Shown: piece by piece, positions 46,860 through 57,778 of the stretch | Layout: each line of letters begins with the position of its first letter | Position numbering within the stretch: the stretch's first letter is position 1 | Source of the DNA: Aspidiotus rigidus | Taxonomy: Eukaryota > Arthropoda > Insecta > Hemiptera > Diaspididae | Reading direction: 5' to 3' | Length of the DNA: 64,000 nt | NCBI GenBank assembly: GCA_035079385.1 | Contig: JAVHKY010000083.1 | Coordinates: 186,001 to 250,000, forward strand | Notes under the pieces: generated by a model | What the model saw: only the letters and a program-made list of their open reading frames with translations | What the model was told of the DNA's origin: nothing | Databases searched by the model: none | Position numbers and translations under genes: made by a program

Positions 46860-47890
46860 TTCTAAGGTATTCTAAGTCCTCCTCCTATCATACACCTATA
46901 GCTCGGAGCTCGAATCACATAATTATATTATTATCTTGGAGGTTGGAATTTTTACAATTCCCTCCCATTATATAATTATAGCTCTGAAGTCCGGGCCTGT
47001 GACGTCACAATCTGATACCGTCATAGATCTGGTACGTATACATTTTTCAGATCCCACGTACCCCATAAAATAGGTTCCCCGTCACCCCTCCTTTAAGGGT
47101 GTGCTTTACTTGTTCGGGAACTCTGAAACGATGTACGATAAGTTGCATAAACATCGCCAAAAACCCTGCAAGGTTCGAGAAGCCAGCGGTTACTACGCGA
47201 CGCTTGTTGGGCGTGTGCGTGGGCAGTCCTTGTAACAAATGACGAGGAATGATTTTGCAAGGTCACATCTCAGGGCTTCTTTTTCCGACGAATTTTTTTG
47301 ATCTTCGGAAATGTTGTATAGAAAGGTTCAACTGACAGCGTTATCGGAACGGAATCCTGAATTTTGGCTCAAGAAGAATTTCACTCTCGTCAGAAAATAG
47401 ACGAAATTTAACCGATTTCAACATTGAATTGAAGGAGTATAAGAAAAAATTTTAAAATTCTGCTTCGATGCGCCCCTAGTTGAACCTTTCTGGAAAACAT
47501 TCCAATTATTCAGAAAGATCCGTTAAAAATTCGAGCCGTAAAATATGATTTTCCGCACCATATTTTACGAGCATATTTGCACAAGTAAAGCACACACCCA
47601 ATTCTATTAAAGAACCCGTGAATTTTCCAAGTCCTCCTCCTATCATATAATAAAACTCGGTGGTCAATGAATATAGCCTGAAAGATAGCTTCTCCAAGTA
47701 ACTAGATATGCAATACTTTATACACCAACCGATCATGCCCCTCCAATAAGCCACATATGCAACGCTTCAACCGCCATAAGACTAAGAACTTCCCTCTAAG
47801 GTATTCTAAATCTCCCTCCTATATATAGCTCGGAGGTCGAATCATAGATAGTTTGGAGGTCGGAATTTTTCCCAGTCCTTTCCTATTGGT
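46860..47890. repeat. Further GACGTCA/tcctatcatat repeat copies
   Basis: 46860-47100 has tcctcctatcataca, gtgacgtcacaatctg and ccataaaataggttcc. 47590-47890 has two more tcctatcatata modules. Between them (47100-47500) nothing is recognised. Confidence 0.6.
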
Positions 47891-47891
47891 A

Positions 47892-49073
47892 CATGTTACG
47901 CTCAATTCACGTATTTGCTAAGTTGCTGCCTATTACGCGTAATCAGCAATATTTTTCTGCCTATTAGAAGTAATGGGCAGCAATCTAACTGCCCATTACG
48001 TGTATTGAGCATTCTTATGAATCAATCCGAATTGGTTCAGCTTCGTTCAGTGGAGACTGCAAGGGATATCGTCGGTGCGTCAAAGTAATCTATAAATATG
48101 CGTAAAAAATGACGTAGTATGCAATTCTGCGTGCCATGCAGGCCACATAGACAGGTGGACTTTTTTTCGAAATGCATCTCTATTCTTGAGACATTTTGGC
48201 AACCATCGGTTATAAGGGTAAAAACGCTCGCTAAATCCGAATTACATGGTTGCCAAGTCGAATTTTGCCTCCTTATGGCCCAAAACCAAGATGGCGGAAA
48301 AACTCGTTTCATTTCTGTTCCAAGGTAAAACAGAAGGCTGTTTTTTTAGGGGGGGAGGTCGCTGGTGTACAGAATTGGATCTTCAAACTCTACTTGAGAT
48401 ATTGGGATCACATAATTTGGGTCAAATTAAGGCCAACTTTATTGGCAATATAATGCTAGAGTGTGGGGTATCGTTTCTATGGTTTTTTAACCCGAGAAAA
48501 TCAAAAACGACCACCATGAGCTTGCCTGGGAGTCAAAAGTCGAGATACTTGGGTCCTGTGGTCATGTTTTCCCAAACATGCTTGTCTGTTATTAGTTCTT
48601 TTTCCTTTTTTCTTTTAAGAAATGTGATTCTTTATCAATAAAGTTATATCTACAATTCGCTACCCCACTCAGAGCCACCGACCTCCTATCATCAGAAAAA
48701 CCCTTCAATTTTCTCACACATTTTCAAATTTATCTCTGATCTACCTCCTTCCATCAACATTTAAATTCAATTCATTTTTTCCGTTTTTCCTTCGAGGTAA
48801 GGCACAGTAGCCATCCTCTTTCCAACCCTCCTTTTTTTTCATTATTATTATTTTATGATTCACAGTACTTTCTTTAAATTCTAAAGAGCGAATAAATCAT
48901 ACTCTTTTAATACAAGAAATCAAACTCGGCTCCAGTCTTTACAACGAATTGCTATGTCGGAGTACTATTGTTTTCACTTTTTTTTTTATTTTATTTTGTT
49001 TTGTTTTGTTTTTGTTTTTATTTTTTTGTTTATTTTTTGTTTTTTTTTAATAATTTTTCTCTGGTTGGATGTA

Positions 49074-49106
<33 letters not shown>

Positions 49107-49735
49107 GACATATATCCAATATCTCAAGTAGAGTTTGAAGATCCAAATCTGTACACCAGCAACCTCCCCCCTCAAAAAAAAAAAAATAAATAATACAAAA
49201 AATACAACCTTCGGTTTTACCTTGACACAGAAATGAAATGAGTTTGGCTGCAATCTTGGATTTGGGCCATAAGGAGGCAAAATTCGACTTGGCAACCATC
49301 AACCATGAAATTCGGCGAGTGTTTTTACCCTCATGACCGATGGTTGCCCAAATGTCTCAAGAAACGACGTTGGAATGAAAAAGTTAGCCATTTTCAAGAT
49401 TTGTCCACCAGTCTAGAAGTTGTGACAATCACGATAAATAATAGAATAAGATTTTGAATTTAGAAAGTCATGACTATATCCTTGAGTGACAATAAAAAGT
49501 AATTTACATTATAATGATTTTTTGAAGTATTCCAGGTAAAATGAAAATACCATTACTTTACAATCAAACCAGCTTCTCATTGGTCAATTCCACTTGCTCA
49601 TTACGCATAATGGGCAGCAACTTTGCACAATACGTGTGATGAGCAGCACGTGTGCTTATTAGGCATGTTGAGTAATTTTACTGCTCATTACGCGTAGTGA
49701 GCAATTACGTGGATTGGGCGTAACATATTACATAG
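47892..49735. mobile_element. Compound inverted-repeat element containing a LINE tail
   Basis: Outer ends atgttacgctcaattcacgt (left) and the complement at about 49708-49729 are followed by subterminal repeats of attacgcgtaatgagcag type on both sides (47930-48000, 49600-49700). Inside is a second inverted pair: about 48119-48410 against 49108-49370, sharing ggttgccaagtcgaattttg and cttcaaactctacttgagat. The centre is filled by 48425-48650 and a LINE tail. ORFs on both strands (48246-48641, 49030-49302) are mirror translations of the inner arms. Confidence 0.75.
48655..49104 (+). mobile_element. Severely 5'-truncated LINE, same family as 1470-4116
   Basis: Starts with the last codons of the RNase H ORF (TPLRATDLLSSEK against TPLRAIDLLSSEE in the intact copy). 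It continues with a similar T-rich 3' UTR (gccatcctctttccaaccct) and ends ggatgtaataa plus about 25 A. The target duplication is not clear. Confidence 0.8.
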
Positions 49736-52700
49736 CACTAAAGTCTGGGCCTGTGTCTTCACAATTTGATTCCGTCATTGATCTGACACATCAACATTTT
49801 TTAGACCCCATGTGCCTCATAAAATAGGTTCCTACCAGCCCTCGTTCAACTCCGTTAAAGAACCGGTGAGTTTTTTTTTGGTGTTTATTTTCAAAAACTG
49901 AGGACTGTACGCAGGGGACGCCCTGATACATTGGGTGGGGTTAAGAAAGACACGCAAAATTATTTAGTCAACGCATTATTCTCCCCGCAAAAGTGAAGAT
50001 AAGGGCAGACAACATAGTAGTGGAGCATTTGATAAACCCTCACAGCATCGAGTTACCAGTCGCCTATCTAGTCTGCTGTATCAACGTAAGTATTTTAATT
50101 AGCTTTAAGCACATGGATTCTCGAATGTCGCACATATTTCAATAGCCAATCCATAATATGAACATGCAATGGACATGTACTAGAAGCCTTAGGCATAAGT
50201 TGACCAGCACTCTCTTCAAAAAAACAGCAATGTTAGTCTTCAATAGTCATAAGATTGTCTCTCCATCCTCTATTGAGCACTGTCCTCAGTGATAAGGGCA
50301 TAAAGGTTCTGAAAAAAAAAGAGAAAGGAAGAAGAAAAGACTGGGTTCAGCAACTAAGCCCGGCGCCCGGAATACTCTTATATACATATAGCGGGCCTTA
50401 GAGAGAGACCTAGAGAGGGAAGGAGGTGGGGCGTAGTATAACGTCATAGGTCAGTACTAGGCTTTCCAGGCGAACGAGAAAAAACGAGTGAGCCTTTGAT
50501 TTAGTTAGCCCAACATACTGTATACTAAGCTAAGGAGGTAAATGAGCAGAGTAGTTGAGCCTATGAGCTAATCGGCCAATACAGAGTGCAATAAACTAGG
50601 ATAATCTAGACTTATAAATAGCTAGTGAGTCGAGAAGAGCCCGTCAATTAGTTAGCCTACTATTGAGAGACTACTAAGTTGATACGAAGCCAAGAAATAC
50701 TGGTGGAGGAAAACGTTACTATGATTCTCACCATGACCGACTTAGACGTGTGAGAAGTCGATATGATCGTTAAAGTCAATTCAATACGATCGATAAAATC
50801 GATGATATCCAACAATACTAGGAAAAAGAGATACGAACGAACTCAGCAAACAGTTAGCCCTCGAGATGGGTCAAGACGAGTCTCTGGAGGGGCTTTTTCT
50901 CAAACAACCCCCCTCCTCCATAAAATAGACTCAAGTCTCCTCCTCCCACCAATCTACCTTTGAAATTTATTCAAAAATGAAAGAAAATGAATCGCGGTTA
51001 TAGGTAGATTTCTAGTAAAAACTGGGTGCTACGAATTTTTTTTGCCGTAATGGTGAAACCGAAAAATATTTAAATATCACTGCGCGTGTTAACTGCTGAT
51101 GTATTTTATAAATGCGCAACCCATGAAAAATGAGAGAAAATCATATTTTGACAGTCTTAAAGTGAGTACAAAATTTCTTTTAACTGTGTGCTATAAGGGT
51201 AAATTACAGACTGTTCAATTTGTGAAAACATTTCAATTTCTGATGACGGAAAAATACAGCTTCAACTGAGACGAACCGAAGAACAATGAAAATGATAATT
51301 TTTTCGACTCACTTTCATTCGCTGTCGTGATGTATGAATTCGAGGTTGGTATATAGTATTTTTATTTTCGGTCATGTGAGTAAGCACTGTGCAACTTTTT
51401 AGTCGGTAGTAATATTATTGTCAGAAGACAAATTAGTCGAAAAACAAAAGATGAAATTACGCAGGTACAATTGAGTTTTTCTAGTTGAGACCTACATCTA
51501 CTCGCGCCAACTTTTTACTCAGTAAAAAACCGCATTTTTTTACGCCTACACTTTGCTCAAGATACGCTGTACAAAAATTATCGGAACTTGATATTGTAAC
51601 AGAATATTATTGTAACCAGCTTTCAATGAAACACATTTTAAAATCAGTTTTAAAAACTGACTTGGTCGCATAAGGAATGCTAGATACACCTACAGCCTGA
51701 CATACTTTCTATTCCAATACGGTTGTTTTTCGCTGACATAATTCAGCTATTTTCCAAAAAGAAAAAAAAACTCTGGAGAATTATAAATTATTTAATGTGA
51801 AAATAGAAAAGTAGAAAAAAAATTAATAAGTTAGAAACAGGTCCTTAATATAAGTAACACACTAAAATCACTCATGTTCTCAGTTAGTCGAAAGGAAAAT
51901 AAAAAAAATGAAAAGATACAAAGCACAGAAACATCACAAATCTCACAGCTTATTTTGTGGTATGAAGTGATCATCTTTAGTCACCTTATCACCAACCTGT
52001 AATCGTAAAATTCATGAACGATTTTTTCATCTTATTCGCACGCTCAATACATACTTAAAATATCACATTTGCGACAATACGAGACAAAGACTCATTTCGC
52101 GAATTCATGAGATACAAATTGTAGAGAATAAATGGTAAAATACTCGATTGTACGAGTGACTCGACAAATAAATAGACCGATAAATAAATAAATAATACAC
52201 ATCTCGATAAAAAGAATGATCGGCAGATAAACGAGGCGAAAAAACGACGATGGTAGACACTAATGAGGGTCATCATCATCTTATAATATAACCACGATTA
52301 AAATTGCGACCATCCTCGACGATAAAAGATGACTTAAAAAATACAATTAAAACTATCATCTTAAATACGGACAAGAAGTGTTGGCGATTGACTTTCTCAA
52401 AAAATATGCATAATAAATAATTGACTTTTGTAAACATTATTTTGATTACGCAAATAGAATCTAGCGGACTAATGAAAATAATATTGGAGAATATAAATAT
52501 AACAAAGGGTGGTTAACTAATTACCGAAACGCAATCATTAAATAAGGCACACTATATACGCTCGAAGGATTTGATTGTATGTACAGTAAACGTAAGGTAG
52601 GACGAACACTGGTACATGCAAAGGTATTATTATATTAGGACTAAACACAACACAAGAAAGAATGGCACAAAAAAAAAATCTCTACGAAACTGAGAATATT

Positions 52701-53150
52701 CTCGAGAATCTGTAGATGACTGATGACAATTTAGTGCTACATGCAGAACGCAAAACAACATTTTTGTAGGTTTACAATCAAGGATCATGCAGACAAATCA
52801 CGAACAAAGGCCTCCAACTAGGTGGATTTATTACGTGGTCAGCTGCATTAAATTTTCCTGTAAATTAAATACGAAATAAAATGTAGATCGGCTATATCTA
52901 GTGAAATTTTGAGGAAGAGATGAAATGAGGAGTTCAGCCTATTTGACAGATATCTTAGTATGTATGTAGCTTGTAAAATTAGAACTACCAACGTATTGCC
53001 ATGATAATATGATGAATATAAAAAAATCGAGTTTGCACAAGGTAAATAAGGTGGTTATGATGTTGTCTAATATAAGAGGTTAAAATATTTAAAAAAAAAA
53101 AAAAAAAAAAAACTATAAAATAATAAAAGGACTTGTCCAGACGAATATAT
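49736..53150. other. Between genes A and B, no gene recognised
   Basis: 49740-49870 is another GACGTCA-family end piece. 50390-50810 resembles 23400-23530 and 24905-25110 (gggcgtagtataacgtcata, tcaatacgatcgataaaatc). The rest is AT-rich. An A-run sits at 53091-53111. Confidence 0.5.
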
Positions 53151-53213
53151 CATAAACACAATAATGAGCTTGAAAGCACTGTCGTCTTAAAAATTTTTTT
53201 ATTACTTATACGA

Positions 53214-53255
53214 CGATCGACGTTTCGAACGTACACACGTTCTTCTTCAGGATCG
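53214..53255 (-). ncRNA. Hammerhead-like motif, left arm of the palindrome
   Basis: Mirror copy of 54427-54468, with stem I, the CTGAAGA core, stem II and GAAA all preserved. Confidence 0.6.
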
Positions 53256-53341
53256 ATAAATACTACAATGAGTAAAGCTATTAACAGGAACAAAACGGAG
53301 TAGCAGCACAGGGAGCGTGAAAGAACAAGAAAGAAAGTAGA

Positions 53342-53836
53342 TTACTCACGATTATTATACGAGTAAATCGCTGGCGAATAAAAGTTACTAATCCTGTAGC
53401 TGTCGGTTTTAAAGTTTATACTGTCCTTACATTTCATAATTTCTATCGCTTCACGAATTTTTCTTTTCCTATCATGCTTTTCGAAGCAACAAATGGACGC
53501 ATTTTCAAAATCAAAAAGATGTCCCTCACCATGAGAGTGCTCACATAAGGCCGTACATTTTTGTTTAAGTTTTACATCACTTTTATGTTGACTTATTCTA
53601 CAACGAAGCAACTGTCTCGTTTCGCCAATATAATGAGAATCACAATTACTACAAGGAATATCATAGACTAGGCCTGAGCACTCTCCTTGGGCAAATTTAT
53701 CTTTAACTTTAGTGAAAAATCGATTATTTCTGTTGATAGTACTGAACGTTACGTTAAATCTAGAGTCAAGGCTCATAAGGAGCTTCTTTATCATAATACT
53801 GGGGGTACCAATGAAAGGAATAGAAAAAAATTTTTT
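53342..53836 (-). pseudogene. PLE family 2 GIY-YIG fragment, left arm
   Basis: The minus strand encodes the same protein piece as the right arm: FIGTPSIMIKKLLMS, KVKDKFAQGECSGLVYDIPC and SHYIGETRQLLRCRISQHK. The frame is open beyond the palindrome centre to 53995, but those codons are the antisense of the other arm and not PLE protein. Confidence 0.88.
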
Positions 53837-53845
53837 CCTTTCAGT

Positions 53846-54343
53846 AAAAAATTTTTTTCTATTCCTTTCATTGGTACCCCCAGTATTATGATAAAGAAGC
53901 TCCTTATGAGCCTTGACTCTAGATTTAACGTAACGTTCAGTACTATCAACAGAAATAATCGATTTTTCACTAAAGTTAAAGATAAATTTGCCCAAGGAGA
54001 GTGCTCAGGCCTAGTCTATGATATTCCTTGTAGTAATTGTGATTCTCATTATATTGGCGAAACGAGACAGTTGCTTCGTTGTAGAATAAGTCAACATAAA
54101 AGTGATGTAAAACTTAAACAAAAATGTACGGCCTTATGTGAGCACTCTCATGGTGAGGGACATCTTTTTGATTTTGAAAATGCGTCCATTTGTTGCTTCG
54201 AAAAGCATGATAGGAAAAGAAAAATTCGTGAAGCGATAGAAATTATGAAATGTAAGGACAGTATAAACTTTAAAACCGACAGCTACAGGATTAGTAACTT
54301 TTATTCGCCAGCGATTTACTCGTATAATAATCGTGAGTAATCT
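53846..54343 (+). pseudogene. PLE family 2 GIY-YIG fragment, right arm
   Basis: About 165 residues ending in a stop after YSYNNRE. The GIY-YIG signature appears as GLVYDIPCSNCDSHYIGETR, followed by the arginine-containing QLLRCRISQHK helix, ALCEHSHGEGH and the late acidic helix RKIREAIEIM. This differs clearly from PLE 1 (GVYKLSCEQCEGIYIGETGR), so it is another family. No RT is present, because the copy is truncated at the palindrome centre. The endonuclease core itself has no stops. Confidence 0.88.
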
Positions 54344-54426
54344 ACTTTCTTTCTTGTTCTTTCACGCTCCCTGTGCTGCTACTCCGTTTTGTTCCTGTTA
54401 ATAGCTTTACTCATTGTAGTATTTAT

Positions 54427-54468
54427 CGATCCTGAAGAAGAACGTGTGTACGTTCGAAACGTCGATCG
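54427..54468 (+). ncRNA. Hammerhead-like ribozyme motif, PLE family 2
   Basis: Stem I CGATC (54427-54431) pairs with GATCG (54464-54468). Core CTGAAGA is at 54432-54438, stem II GAACGT/ACGTTC at 54440-54445 and 54450-54455, and GAAA at 54456-54459, then CG and TC with the expected cut after C54463. Stem III has no loop, but ACGT is self-complementary, so only a dimer could form it. As in family 1, one extra base (A54439) precedes stem II. Confidence 0.62.
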
Positions 54469-54529
54469 TCGTATAAGTAATAAAAAAATTTTTAAGACGA
54501 CAGTGCTTTCAAGCTCATTATTGTGTTTA

Positions 54530-55458
54530 AAAAAAACTATGTTTCCAGCATTAAGCAACCAACATAATAAGCGACAACAAAGAGAAAAAAAATGTAAAAA
54601 CACATTATTATTAAACGTCATCCCTGATCTTCATCACTCTGTTCTCTAGAAACTAGAGCAAAAAGAAAACTTCTTAAAATCAAAGGAACTCACGAAAATC
54701 TACTTGTGGATGGAGATTGAAATCGATCATTTACTAAGTAGTTACAGGTCGGCTTATAGTAAGAATAATCGAAGGAAATTCACAGCTTAATTCGTCGTAC
54801 GATAAAAGTTCTAATTGCGTACTCTTTCGAGCAACCAAGTTTTTCTTTTTCTTTTTCACCCAATAAGCCATTTACACGTTGAGTTTGTTTACTTTTTTTT
54901 TTTCTTCTTATCGAACTCGCAGTCATTTTACTCGTTTCAAAAATGACGTGTTTTCGCAATTTTTTAGGAAGTCACAGTATATTTTTTTCCTCACGAATTA
55001 ATGAGACATGAAAATAACCAAGTACTTTTTGAATGTCGGAATTTTAAGTTTTATTTTCACTATGAATACAATTGCGATACAAATTTCGGCAAACGTCAAA
55101 CCGAATAAAATAAGAAATAGGTACCTATATTAATGTCATCTGCAGGAGTGTAAATGTTTTATCGCAGCGAAATGTCTAAGAATTAGAACTTATAAGCAGC
55201 TCCTTAGTAATCACAATTAATTACTAGAATCTACAACGGAGATGAAATTGATTGATAATACTTTCTTTTACTACTCTCTAATAGTTGAATGTTCAGTTTG
55301 ATGTTGGAATTTGATGCTTGGTCATCATTTTTTTTAAACGTCTGAATGAACCTCAGAAGTACAAGGAGACCATGATTTGGAAAAATCTTCCAAGAAATAC
55401 TGAACAAAATATGAATGGAAATACTTCAAAATCAGCATTCCCAGAACATTCAAAGTCA
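54530..55458. other. Downstream of gene A exon 4
   Basis: Probable 3' UTR and flank of gene A on the minus strand. AATAAA on the minus strand at 55050-55055, about 400 bases past the stop, is a candidate polyadenylation signal. No further exon was recognised. Confidence 0.45.
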
Positions 55459-55594
55459 TTACCTATATCCGATGTAGGCGAATAGTGTAGCCATTAACAG
55501 ACAGAACGCGAAAAACGCTATTTTTCCGGGCCAATTCAACACTTCCAGCACTGGATAGACCCACAGATTACATTGGTACCATACGAAAATACAC
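55459..55594 (-). CDS. AIG1/ADTRP-like gene A, exon 4 (probably last)
   Basis: Acceptor gaattacag precedes the exon. Its first base completes a Trp codon with the last two of exon 3. The 44 following residues run CIFVWYQCNLWVYPVLEVL to LFAYIGYR. WVYPVLEVL matches the conserved WVYPV stretch of the family, and LNWPGKIAFFAFCLL fits the last membrane helix. The TAA at 55459-55461 follows directly. However, tatag-gtaatg at the end could be a donor, and family members usually extend 10-25 residues past this helix, so an extra 3' exon is possible. Confidence 0.87.
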
Positions 55595-57557
55595 CTGTAA
55601 TTCAAAATAATGCGGTCATTAAAATACTCACAATTTATTTCGACGAAGGCCACACTTGGTGTACTGCGACAAAGTACAAAAAAAACAAAAGAATACTTTA
55701 AAAAATGAGGAAGTCGTAACGTTTTAAGCCCACAAATTAAGACACCCGCTGTTGGTTGACACCTACGAGAAACCGGAAATTGAGATAGCGAACAACCCTG
55801 AAGTTTGATACTAAAAATACCTTTACAGACTACTGTGGAATTTTCATTGTCTTTTTGTAGTGCTGTCGGAGAGCGTCTGAAAGTGAAAACAAGTAGTATT
55901 AAATCACGATTCGGGAAGTTATTAATTGAAATAAGTTACTAAAGATTCCAATTATCGCAATTTTTTCTCCATGGTGACATCAAATAAATGAATGGAAATA
56001 GAAACAAAGTACCTATCTACAAAATTGGAAAAACATCGATTTTTCAGATGTTGTAAATTATACCCACACCTCAGAGATAAGAAACAATAGCTTGAAATGA
56101 TGTTGAGTCAGAAGCTTTGTATTTGATACAAGTCCAAGGGCCTTAGTCAATCTCTCACCGAGAGTACAGAACCGAAAAGGAGCTTCTTGGTGCCTCTCCA
56201 CCCATCGCCCTAAATAAGGCAAGTATTGACGCACTTGCCCGGCCTGATTCAACACGTGGCTGTGGCAGATCTCTCATTGCAAGTCCACAACAGGGAACAA
56301 TCCCGGTAACTTTCCCACCATTGCTAAGAACAACGACAATTTCATACATTTGCCCGCTTCAATAAAACCAGGGGCTCTCTTCGATCACTCACCGCGAGTA
56401 CACTTCGGAAAACGATCTTCTCAGTGACATTCTTTCCATCGTTAAGAACAAGAAGAATTTCATAAATTTGCACGCATCGATCGAACTAGGAGCACTCTCG
56501 CCGTGAGACCACAACAGAAAACAAAGGCTTCTCCTTAACGAAGTTGACAAAACACAGAGAATTTGATTTTGATACTGATCAGAATCGAAAGTAGAAATTT
56601 TTCCAAGTTGTTCTCCTGTCATATGTAGCTCAGAAGTTCTTCCACCATACATAGCTTGAGAACTTGGAAGAATTTCGACTTTGCAGTTGTTTAGTGGTTC
56701 TGGACTTGGAAAAATTTTGACCATCAAACTATATGAGGTTACAGAATTTTCCAAGTGCAGCTCTGAGCTCTCCCAACTTTTATAACTGGAATGTCGAAAT
56801 TTTCCGAAGCCGCTTTGCCGCCTTAGGTATATATGATGGCTTGAAAGTCGAAATTCCTCCAAGCCTCAATTTCTTTATTCGAGTAGTTCAATTTTTATGG
56901 GACGCCAACTTTTTCAAAAGACTTCTAAAAGAAATGGTTCTTTGTCAAAACCTAAAGGCACAAACCAGTACAAATTTAGTACAATTGAATCAATCCGCTC
57001 GGACCTCAAAATTCCATTCAAATTGGAAAAACTAAAGAGTTTAGCCTTCAAAATTAAATAGAATGAAACTCACGGGTTCTTTAACAAGTTGATTCCCTCT
57101 TAAAATATTATGATTGTTCAATGGTGAGAAGAAAGGGGGGGAGGTATTTCGTTTCCGTAGGTTTCAAAATATAAAATGTGAGTAATTAGAGAATGACGGT
57201 CGAATTTTGATCGAAATTTCAAAAGTGAGGGACGGGGAGAGCGTACAAGCCTTTATGCAGCGGGGAAATGATGGGTGAACAGAAACCAATGTTTCCTGGA
57301 AAAAATTGAACAAAATAGGAACAAAATTGTCACACCGATTTCTATCCAAAATTCGTTGGTGGGGGACTGCATTTCTCCAACCTCCCAAATTTGAAATGTC
57401 TAATATGGGAGTATGATGGGTGAAAAAAATTTAAAATTTGCTGAACACAATGGGACAAAATGTGAACAAAATTATAACATCCGAAATTTCAAGATGGAGG
57501 CGCTCGGGACATGGACCTATCGGTACTATCGGATTCAAACCAAGATGATTAACTTAC
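55595..57557. other. Gene A intron 3
   Basis: 1963 bases between donor gtaagt and acceptor gaattacag. It holds repeat modules related to the tcctatcatat family at 56560-56890 (agctcagaagtt, ttccaagt) and a G-run near 57137. No gene inside. Confidence 0.75.
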
Positions 57558-57778
57558 CACAATAGATAGGTTACTGACACGAACCAGAGACCGTAACAAA
57601 TCTTTATGGCTGGCTCCGTTGCTTTATGATATGTTGTGAGTAGCTCCAAAAATGAGTATATTAAAATGAACGTATGGACTGAATGATTCAACCACGACGG
57701 AAAATATGGATCTACCGCCTTTGGTATCACCAATTCTCGATTTACCGCCCACAGCACCCAAAACGTAACAGATACGAA
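57558..57778 (-). CDS. AIG1/ADTRP-like gene A, exon 3
   Basis: A 221-base exon between acceptor tttttgttatag and donor gtaagt on the minus strand. It encodes FVSVTFWVLWAVNRELVIPK, AVDPYFPSWLNHSVHTFI and a helix ending SVTYLL, with two bases carried over to exon 4. WLNHSVHT holds the conserved histidine region of the AIG1/ADTRP family, whose active site pairs a Thr with a His; RELVIPK and PSWLNH are the most conserved family strings here. It follows exon 2 in phase 0 (FPLSA-FVSVTFW). Confidence 0.92.

Larger units (their letters stand above)
53153..54529. repeat. Nearly perfect 1.38-kb palindrome
   Basis: Arms 53153-53836 and 53846-54529 are reverse complements about the centre 53841, with a spacer of about nine bases. 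The mirrored ORFs start and end at exactly symmetric positions. Each arm is a 5'-truncated 3' end of a second PLE family, with 3' ends pointing outward. Confidence 0.95.

Noticed and set aside
48246..48641. 131-codon ORF as a gene
   Set aside because: It is repeated on the other strand at 49030-49302 as part of an inverted repeat, with G- and T-runs in the frame.
53687..53845. N-terminal 50 residues of the 217-codon ORFs in the palindrome
   Set aside because: They arise by reading across the palindrome centre into the antisense of the other arm.
53091..54540. Target duplication aaaaaaaactat around the palindrome
   Set aside because: The left copy is about 40 bases from the arm and lies in an A-run, so the match may be chance.
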